Assembly: GCA_943913645.1 (NCBI GenBank) | Contig: CALTYZ010000005.1 | Coordinates: forward strand, 1-64,000 | Direction of reading: 5' to 3' | Source: an uncultured Corynebacterium sp. | GTDB lineage: Bacteria > Actinomycetota > Actinomycetes > Mycobacteriales > Mycobacteriaceae | Length of the DNA stretch: 64,000 nt | Shown here: positions 51,011 through 57,508 of the stretch, piece after piece | Numbering within the stretch: position 1 is the stretch's first letter | How the letters are laid out: every line of letters starts with the position of its first letter | The notes under the pieces: generated by a model | The model's database searches: none | What the model saw: only the letters and a program-made list of their open reading frames with translations | What the model was told of the DNA's origin: nothing | Program-made: the position numbers and the translations under genes

Positions 51011-52231
51011 TTAGGTTGCGGGGCCGTAGATGCGTGCCTCGTTGGGCCGCTCCGGCAGGATTGTTTCGAAGTATGATTCGGCCGCCTCAGCAAGGGGCAC
51101 GAAGCGGTGCTCGTTTTCGCTGATGAACCAGCGATGGTCCAGAATTTCGTGGAAGATTTGTGCTGGTTCAAGCTTTTCTCGCAGGGATTCGGGGATGAGC
51201 GACACGATTGGTTCGTAGTGTTTCACCATCCACCGGTGGGCGACGGCCTCGAGGGGTAGTTTGCCCCCGTATTGCATCGCGCGGTAGACCTCCATCTCAC
51301 CGAGTAGCCGCTGCGCTTGTCGGTCTTGGATATCGAGCCCGGTGAGGCGTTTGAGTTTCTTGCGGTAGAAGCCGGTGGAAAACACGGCCGGCTCGATATG
51401 TACCCGGTAGGTGTCTCCGTCGTTGGTGATTTCTGTTTCCCCAATGTCGAAGCCCAGTTCGTTGATGCGCGCTACTCGCTGGGTGATGGCGGAAAATGCA
51501 TCGCCGTCGATAACGATTTCCCCGGTCATCAACTCCCAAAGTTCGTGGTAGACCCGTTCGATTTCATCACCAAGCGCGATGACGTCAAGCTCGTCGCTGA
51601 TGTAGGCGCCGGCTTGGAGGTCCATGAGTTCGCCGATGATGTTGACGCGGGCAAGGTCGACGTCATAGAGCCGTTTGCCTGCAGATAGCGGGTCGTGGAA
51701 TTCGCCGGTTTCTGCGTCAACGAGGTAGGCGGCGAATTCGTCTGCGTCTCGACGAAACAGTGTGTTGGAAAGCGAGACGTCACCCCAGAAAAAGCCAAGC
51801 AGGTGCAGGCGCACAAGCAGTACAGCCAGTGCGCGGATGAGTTTGTTGACTGTATCGACGTCGAGGACGTGTGAGAATACTTCCCGGTAGGGCAGGGAGA
51901 ACGCGAGGTGTTCGGTGACCAGGCAGGGGGTGAGTTCTTCGCCGGTGTCGCTGACACGGTGGGTGATCACTGCGATGGGTATGACACACGGGGCGTCGAG
52001 ATCTTGGAGCTGTTTGAGGGTGCGGTATTCGTGGAATGCGGCGTGCTCCCCGATTTCTTTAATTGCCATGACCTTGTCATCTGCGCTGACGAGGCGCACG
52101 GTGTGGCGTGAGATGCCTTGGGGCAGCGCGGCAAGCAGTGTGTCGGACCATTGCTCTAGCGGGGTGGACCAGGGCAGCGTGAGGAGCGTCGGCGCGTAGG
52201 CCGAAGCGTTGACGCTGAGCTTCTCGCGCAT
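51011..52231 (-). CDS. DUF4032 kinase-like protein in the sugar ABC operon
   Basis: 406 residues, no signal peptide. Protein-kinase-like landmarks: MAIKEIGEHAAFHEYRTLKQL (ATP Lys and Glu helix), GFFWGDVSLSNTLFRRD (catalytic-loop equivalent HGD..N) and YLVDAETGE (metal-binding Asp). The second half (HIEPAVFSTGFYRKKLKRLTGLDI, AHRWMVKHYEPIV, WFISENEHRFVPL) is the DUF4032 region. Such proteins are related to lipopolysaccharide (WaaP/Kdo) kinases. Placed between the ATPase gene and the binding-protein gene, it may phosphorylate an imported sugar or a transporter component; this is inference. Confidence 0.8.
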   Translation of the reverse strand: MREKLSVNASAYAPTLLTLPWSTPLEQWSDTLLAALPQGISRHTVRLVSADDKVMAIKEIGEHAAFHEYRTLKQLQDLDAPCVIPIAVITHRVSDTGEELTPCLVTEHLAFSLPYREVFSHVLDVDTVNKLIRALAVLLVRLHLLGFFWGDVSLSNTLFRRDADEFAAYLVDAETGEFHDPLSAGKRLYDVDLARVNIIGELMDLQAGAYISDELDVIALGDEIERVYHELWELMTGEIVIDGDAFSAITQRVARINELGFDIGETEITNDGDTYRVHIEPAVFSTGFYRKKLKRLTGLDIQDRQAQRLLGEMEVYRAMQYGGKLPLEAVAHRWMVKHYEPIVSLIPESLREKLEPAQIFHEILDHRWFISENEHRFVPLAEAAESYFETILPERPNEARIYGPAT

Positions 52232-52286
52232 TGACGCCTCCCTGGTTTTCGCTTGCGTGGTTTCGGCTGAGTAGATAGCTAGTTAC

Positions 52287-53411
52287 CTAGAGCCGCTGGC
52301 CGGTTGTTTTGGAAAAGGCATGCAGGCCGCCTTCGGCGATACGCGCGTGGATGATGTCACCTTCACGCGTGCCGGACAGTGGTGGGGTGCGCACCACGAT
52401 CTGGCCGGCCGAGCCTTCATCTCGGCCTTCATCTCGCCAGCCGCCGCCGGCGAGGTGGCCGTACACGTAGGAATCCGAGCCAAGCTCTTCTACAAAGTCC
52501 ACCTCGACTGGGATAGTGTGCTGGTCTTGCGCATCGACGAGTTCGAGCGCCTCCGGGCGGAAACCCAAAATGACCTGGTTGTTGTCTTCTGGGGTGATGC
52601 CAGCGAGTACCTCATCTGACAGCGGGACAGATGCTTGCCCGAGGCGGGCTGTGCGCGCGGCCGTGTCAACGTCGAAGGTGGACAGGTTCATGGCGGGTGA
52701 GCCGATGAAGCCGGCAACAAAGACGTTATTCGGGCGGTCATAGAGTTCGCGCGGGCTGCCGACTTGCTGCAGGACACCGAAGTTCAATACGGCGATGCGA
52801 TCGCCCATGGTGAGTGCTTCAGTTTGGTCGTGGGTGACATACAGCGTGGTCACTCCCATGCGGCGTTGCAGGTTCGCAATTTGGGTGCGGGTTTGCACGC
52901 GCAGTTTCGCGTCGAGGTTCGACAGCGGCTCATCCATGAGGAAGACTTGCGGTTCACGCACGATTGCGCGGCCCATGGCAACGCGCTGGCGTTGTCCGCC
53001 TGAGAGGGCCTTGGGCTTGCGGTCGAGGTATTCGGTGAGGTCGAGGGTTGCGGCGGCGTCTTCAACGCGGCGGTTGATTTCCGCTTTGTCAACACCAGCG
53101 ATCTTGAGTGCAAATCCGATGTTTTCGCGCACGGTCATGTGTGGGTAGAGCGCGTAGTTTTGAAAAACCATTGCGATGTCGCGCTCTTTTGGTGAGCGCC
53201 GGGTGACATCGGTATCACCGATGAGGATGCGTCCTTCGTTGGTGTCTTCAAGACCGGCGAGCATTCTCAATGCTGTGGATTTGCCGGAGCCAGAGGGGCC
53301 GACAAGGACGAGAAATTCGCCGTCGGCGATTTCTAGATTGAGTCGGTCCACGCTGGGTTTTTTTGCGCCTGGGTAGACGCGGGTTGCGTTATCAAATGTG
53401 ACAGATGCCAT
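52287..53411 (-). CDS. Sugar ABC transporter ATPase (UgpC/MsiK-type)
   Basis: 374 residues from ATG 53411 (MASVTFDNATRVYPGAKKPS), with GGAGGAGACGACC upstream; the frame continues to 53534 but the extra part is unconserved. Walker A GPSGSGKST, Q-loop, signature LSGGQRQRVAMGRAI, Walker B VFLMDEPLSNLDA, switch His VTHDQTEA, C-terminal MalK-like OB domain (VILGFRPEALELV). A ~15-residue Gly/Asp insertion (GGGWRDEGRDEGSAG) near the end is unusual. First gene of the importer operon. Confidence 0.95.
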   Translation of the reverse strand: MASVTFDNATRVYPGAKKPSVDRLNLEIADGEFLVLVGPSGSGKSTALRMLAGLEDTNEGRILIGDTDVTRRSPKERDIAMVFQNYALYPHMTVRENIGFALKIAGVDKAEINRRVEDAAATLDLTEYLDRKPKALSGGQRQRVAMGRAIVREPQVFLMDEPLSNLDAKLRVQTRTQIANLQRRMGVTTLYVTHDQTEALTMGDRIAVLNFGVLQQVGSPRELYDRPNNVFVAGFIGSPAMNLSTFDVDTAARTARLGQASVPLSDEVLAGITPEDNNQVILGFRPEALELVDAQDQHTIPVEVDFVEELGSDSYVYGHLAGGGWRDEGRDEGSAGQIVVRTPPLSGTREGDIIHARIAEGGLHAFSKTTGQRL

Positions 53412-53426
53412 GGTCGTCTCCTCCAC

Positions 53427-53442
53427 CGGCAGGTACGTGCCG
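53427..53442. promoter_or_regulatory. Palindrome upstream of the ABC ATPase gene
   Basis: CGGCA (53427-53431) and TGCCG (53438-53442) flank GGTACG, just upstream of the ribosome binding site of the ATPase gene; a candidate operator for a sugar-responsive repressor. Nothing proves binding. Confidence 0.35.
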
Positions 53443-53533
53443 AACGATCCGTTATGGGGGCAGGTTATTGTTGTGATTTTACCTGGCTTAGCTTGGATAG
53501 GCCTGTAAATGAGCCCTATAAGCTCGGCGCGCA

Positions 53534-53549
53534 CGTTTCACGTGAAACA
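53534..53549. other. parS site 5
   Basis: CGTTTCACGTGAAACA, 15 of 16 matches, in the intergenic region upstream of the sugar ABC operon. Confidence 0.92.
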
Positions 53550-54080
53550 TTATCAATATTCGCTGTTCAGAAGGGTGAAGATAAGCGAGATCCCTTCGCC
53601 GTCTCGCACTCTAAAATGGGGGGTGGTTGAGTGCTCTACCGGCCTCGGGGGGGGGGTTGGGCCGTGGGCGAAGGGACCTGCAGGGATCAGTATAAGTTGT
53701 GACATTCATGGAGTCCAGCTCGGGTGCATAACGATCTACTAACGCTAACCCCATGGGAATAAAGAAATCTTTATCAGTTGCAGCTAAATGTCTACATTCG
53801 ATTCTAAAGCCCCAGCTAGCAGCATTTAGACAGGAAATAGGGTGCAGTCCTACATAAATATTCCAGGGTAGAAAAATTACCCCCTGCTACCCCCAAGCAT
53901 ATCCACCGCACTATCTACGCTAAAGCACAGTTTTCGCTCATTCCATTGCTCATGGAGAAATTGCAAACCACCACCGAGGCCTAGAAGCCGAAAAGAGTTC
54001 ACCAATTAGCGCAAAACCCTCCCCCGGTACGAGCACACTAGGCACAATCGGGAAAAGATGTTGCGGACGAAGGAGTGACC
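53550..54080. other. Gene-free stretch with poly-G tract
   Basis: About 530 bp without a supportable gene; the frame at 53509-53742 has no recognisable product. It includes a run of ten G at 53647-53656 and an AT-rich part around 53750-53880. It may contain regulatory sequence for the flanking transporter genes; no clear promoter or terminator was identified. Confidence 0.5.
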
Positions 54081-55436
54081 ATGAGCGAAGCACTACCGGA
54101 GATACACAGCGAAGAGCATCTGCGCCAAGGCGCGCAAGAATTCGACATCGCCAATCTCACCGAGGCCGATCAAAAGCAGATCCGCGCCGCCAACGAAAGC
54201 CCAGTACCAGACGGCGGCACCCTGTCGTGGGCAATCACCCTGTTCGGCACAGCTGTTGGCGCAGGCATCCTCTTTTTGCCTATCGACGCCGGCGGCTACG
54301 GCTTTGTACCCCTCGTGCTTGCCACCATCCTGGTCGGGCCGATGGTGTTCGCCTCCCACCGCACCTACTCGCGCATTGTCAGCGCCTCCCCCGTCAAAGG
54401 CCTCGACGTGCTGCAAGTCATCACCGCCCTGTCCGGTCGAGCGCGCGGGCTGATCACCGGGGTGATGTACTGGCTTTCCATCTACCCCATCGTGCTGATC
54501 TACGGGGTCAGCGTGACCAACACAATGGACAGCTTCGTAGTCAACCAACTCCACGGCCCACAAGTGCCGCGCTGGCTCATGGCCACCCTATGCGTCGGCC
54601 TGCTTACCGGGGCATACGCACTGGGCAAAAAAGCCACACTGTGGTTTGCCAACCTGCTCGTCTACCCGCTGATCATCGCGCTTGCCGCAGTCTCTATCTA
54701 CCTCATCCCCCGCTGGGATCTAGACAGCTTCCGCGCCTACGACTCAGGTGTGCCACTGTGGCAATCAATGCTGCTGATCCTGCCGGTGATCGTCTTCAGC
54801 TTCAGCCACATGGCGGCCGTGTCCCAATTCGCCCTCGACGTGCAGAAAACCTGTGACGGGGACGTCGCAAAGACCGAGAAAACCGTCTCCAGAATCGAAG
54901 GCATCACCACCGCGATGCTCGTCGGCTTCACCATGTTCTTCGTCTGGTCCTGCACACTTGCACTCGGCGCAGACGGCATGGCAGAAATCCGCGAACAAAA
55001 CATCCCCGTGCTCAGCTACTTCGCCAACGTGACACAAACGCCATTTCTCGCCGTGCTCTCCCCGGTCGTTGCCCTGTGCGCAATCGCATCATCATTTTTC
55101 GGCCACATGCTCGGCACAGAAGAGGGCACCGCATACATGGTGCGCACCACCGCGCCGGGACTAGCCGACAAAGTAGGTGCGAACACCCTCAAGTGGGGCA
55201 TCTACCTCTTCGTGTTCGTCAGCTCTGTGATCGTGGCGGTGCTCAACCCGTCCATCCTCGACCTGATCTCAGTGGTCGGTGGCGTGTTCATCGCCTTCCT
55301 GCTCTACATCGTGCCAATGCTGCTTTTCCGCAACGCCACCGCCTACAAGCACTACGCCAACCGGCTCGAAACCTGGTTCGTGTTCCTGCTCGGCATCGTG
55401 ATCGTGTGCGTTGCCCTGTGGCAGATGTTCGCCTGA
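54081..55436 (+). CDS. HAAAP-family amino acid transporter (SdaC/TdcC-like)
   Basis: 451 residues from ATG 54081, with AAGGAG 5 nt upstream; about eleven membrane segments after a ~45-residue acidic cytoplasmic N-terminus. Family features: LSWAITLFGTAVGAGILFLPI, GVSVTNTMDSF, LPVIVFSFSHMAAVSQFALDVQ, SSFFGHMLGTEEG. Relatives take up serine, threonine or aromatic amino acids with a cation. Substrate cannot be named. Last core-type transporter before the defence region. Confidence 0.9.
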   Translation: MSEALPEIHSEEHLRQGAQEFDIANLTEADQKQIRAANESPVPDGGTLSWAITLFGTAVGAGILFLPIDAGGYGFVPLVLATILVGPMVFASHRTYSRIVSASPVKGLDVLQVITALSGRARGLITGVMYWLSIYPIVLIYGVSVTNTMDSFVVNQLHGPQVPRWLMATLCVGLLTGAYALGKKATLWFANLLVYPLIIALAAVSIYLIPRWDLDSFRAYDSGVPLWQSMLLILPVIVFSFSHMAAVSQFALDVQKTCDGDVAKTEKTVSRIEGITTAMLVGFTMFFVWSCTLALGADGMAEIREQNIPVLSYFANVTQTPFLAVLSPVVALCAIASSFFGHMLGTEEGTAYMVRTTAPGLADKVGANTLKWGIYLFVFVSSVIVAVLNPSILDLISVVGGVFIAFLLYIVPMLLFRNATAYKHYANRLETWFVFLLGIVIVCVALWQMFA

Positions 55437-55658
55437 GCGGTGTGAGGGAGTGGAGCGGGGAGACGGCCGCTGATAGCACCGCTCTGGTTTCTTCGTTTTG
55501 AGCCGCTGCCCGCTGCTCTCCGCTGAGATAAGAAAACCACGCCATCGCGGCCGAGGGCCGGAGCGGACGTGGTGTGCGTACCCATAAAGTAACTGGACAC
55601 AACGTTAATTCCAATCGGACACGCCATGGTCAGCTGCAGCGCGTGCGACAATAACACT

Positions 55659-56189
55659 ATGTCTGCCCACTGCAATATCTATTACGCCTCGTACTACGGG
55701 TCTACCCAGCAATACGCTGATGCGTTGGCGCAGCGGTTGGGCACCGCCGCGCAGCAGCTCCCAGCGCCGAGTACAGTCTCTGCTGATGCCAGCGTTGGTC
55801 CCATCGTCGTGCTTGCGCCAGCCCACGGGCCTATGCACGACGGTGTGAAGTTCGTGCTTGCGCTCGACGCTGAAATCATGCGCGCCCGACCCATTGCCGT
55901 GGTTACCGTGGGTATGACACTTGACGAGGAAGCAGTTTCTAAAGACGCCAGCGCCGATTTACTTGGGCCACGCGCTGACCACGTGGCCCGCTTCTACGTA
56001 CCGGGGCGGATGAACTACTCCGAGCTATCCGGTGCGCACAAAACCGTGATGGCGGGCATCATCGGTGCGCTACGACTCAAACCCCGCAAATCCGCCAATG
56101 AGCGCAACATGATCGACACCTACGGCAAAGACATCGACCGCGTGGACCTTAGCCGTCTTGATTCGGTGGTGGAGTGGGTGCGGGGGTGA
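55659..56189 (+). CDS. Flavodoxin-domain protein
   Basis: 176 residues from ATG 55659. NIYYASYYGSTQQYADALAQRLG has the FMN-phosphate loop of flavodoxin-like proteins (Y-G-S-T), followed by VVLAPAHGPMHDGVKFVL and PIAVVTVGMTLDEEAV. It is closest in layout to the menaquinone-dependent protoporphyrinogen oxidase (HemG) type, but the assignment of that activity is not supported further. AT-rich sequence before the ATG could give a leaderless start. Confidence 0.75.
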   Translation: MSAHCNIYYASYYGSTQQYADALAQRLGTAAQQLPAPSTVSADASVGPIVVLAPAHGPMHDGVKFVLALDAEIMRARPIAVVTVGMTLDEEAVSKDASADLLGPRADHVARFYVPGRMNYSELSGAHKTVMAGIIGALRLKPRKSANERNMIDTYGKDIDRVDLSRLDSVVEWVRG

Positions 56190-56255
56190 TGACGGGGCTG
56201 CTTTGTATACCGGCGGCCAGACCATCCAGTCTCCACTTTGAACGACAATGCTCGT

Positions 56256-57104
56256 TTAGAGAAGGTCGAGCAAACCGGAAACTGCTTGCTCTCCCAAGAT
56301 TTTCGCCGCGCTGGCAGCTAGCGCATGAAGGATATCTCTTACCCAGTTCGGCCCCTGACGATCCATCTGCCGTTTAATTAGCGAAATTTGTTCGAGCAGA
56401 TCTTTCTGTTCTTGTTCGGATATTTGCGCCGATTTAACAGTCGCGCGGAGAGCCTCCAGTTCGCGAACTATCTCCTCACCACCGAAGCCAGTCGAGGTCT
56501 GCGAATGCATTGTGCCGACTTGACTCCCCACTGCTTGGTTACCAATTGTTTGCTGGCCGTAGTTGTTAGCTGTGATGTTCGTAGTAACTTGTCCGCTGGG
56601 CTGACTCTGCTCGATGCTCATACCGTTCCGGTAAAGATTGTTTCCGCTGCTCGTGAGCTCGGCCCGTGTCATCCCTCCTCCGAAGCTCTCAGTCGCGATG
56701 ATGAAGCCTCCGTCCTTTAGCTCTTGCGCGGCTTGCTTAACTTCCGCCTCGGTCAGCGTACCGTCGAAGTCGTTGGCTAGAGGAGTTTCTAAGAGTCCGG
56801 ACGGGGCAGCCGACTGCTGGTTGTGCAGCCACTCAAGCACTCGGCGCTGCGCTAACGATGGGCGGTATTTGCGTTTAATAGAATCCGCCATTACTCTGCC
56901 TCCAGTTGTCAGGTAGAAAGAGTAAGCGCCCGAAATATCTTGAGTATTTGGGTTGATGAAGTCGGCATTGACGAGCTCGTCGTAGACACCCCGGACCTGG
57001 TCCGGTTGAAGTACTTCCTCTGGTATTTGCGTTTGTGGGATTGATTGATGGGGCTGATCGGCTAGCCATCGGAGGACTCTCTCCGCTTGAAATGTAATAG
57101 ACAC
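56256..57104 (-). CDS. Unrecognised winged-helix / coiled-coil protein beside the DISARM locus
   Basis: 282 residues from GTG 57104, with AGGAG about 8 nt upstream. By eye it has two winged-helix-like modules (about 1-75: VLRWLADQPHQSIPQTQIPE...VYDELVNADFI; 80-160: QRRVLEWLHNQ...EVKQAAQELKDGGFI), a Gly/Asn/Thr/Gln linker (about 165-205, VTTNITANNYGQQTIGN), a coiled coil (about 208-250) and a hydrophobic C-terminal helix (DILHALAASAAKILGEQAVSG). It is AT-richer than its neighbours and divergent from drmD. It may be a regulator or an accessory/toxic component of the defence island; no family recognised. Confidence 0.6.
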   Translation of the reverse strand: MSITFQAERVLRWLADQPHQSIPQTQIPEEVLQPDQVRGVYDELVNADFINPNTQDISGAYSFYLTTGGRVMADSIKRKYRPSLAQRRVLEWLHNQQSAAPSGLLETPLANDFDGTLTEAEVKQAAQELKDGGFIIATESFGGGMTRAELTSSGNNLYRNGMSIEQSQPSGQVTTNITANNYGQQTIGNQAVGSQVGTMHSQTSTGFGGEEIVRELEALRATVKSAQISEQEQKDLLEQISLIKRQMDRQGPNWVRDILHALAASAAKILGEQAVSGLLDLL

Positions 57105-57508
57105 TGTCGTACTCCTATATAAATAGTGGCGAATATAAGAATTAAATTAATTTTAGCTCGAATCGATTCAACTTTCACAGGTGGACTGGAGTTTCGCACC
57201 CTCTCGGATTTGGTCTACTGCCAGGCCATTGGAAAATTGAGGTTTGGTTGCCCGGCAGTCTGCTCCTAGCTCTTTCGGTAGTACAGGTCGCGAGGCTTCT
57301 CATCCTGCAGGCTCGATTCAGGATGCGGCGCACCAGGGTTTGGTGACACAACTTGAGCTTGTGGTGAGCCTGTCGGGGCTCGAAGAGCGCTTAGGGTTTG
57401 GTAAAGGCGCTGCTCACGACCTTATGGAGTGGTGTGACGGGCTCGATGTCCCCCACTGAACCCCCTGAAATCTAATGTTCTAGCCAGGTTGAACTAAACT
57501 TCCTTTAT
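57105..57508. other. AT-rich divergent gap between the winged-helix gene and drmD
   Basis: 404 bp. The left third is AT-rich (GAATTAAATTAATTTTAG), unlike the rest of the window. A TTG-initiated frame at 57244-57459 would give a 71-residue peptide ending LEERLGFGKGAAHDLMEWC, which could be a gene remnant but resembles nothing known to me. TAAACT at 57495-57500 lies 8 nt before the drmD ATG and no Shine-Dalgarno sequence is present, so drmD may be leaderless. Confidence 0.5.

Noticed and set aside
53509..53742. 77-codon frame over the poly-G tract
   Set aside because: It begins inside the ABC operon's upstream region, depends on the exact G count and has no recognisable features.
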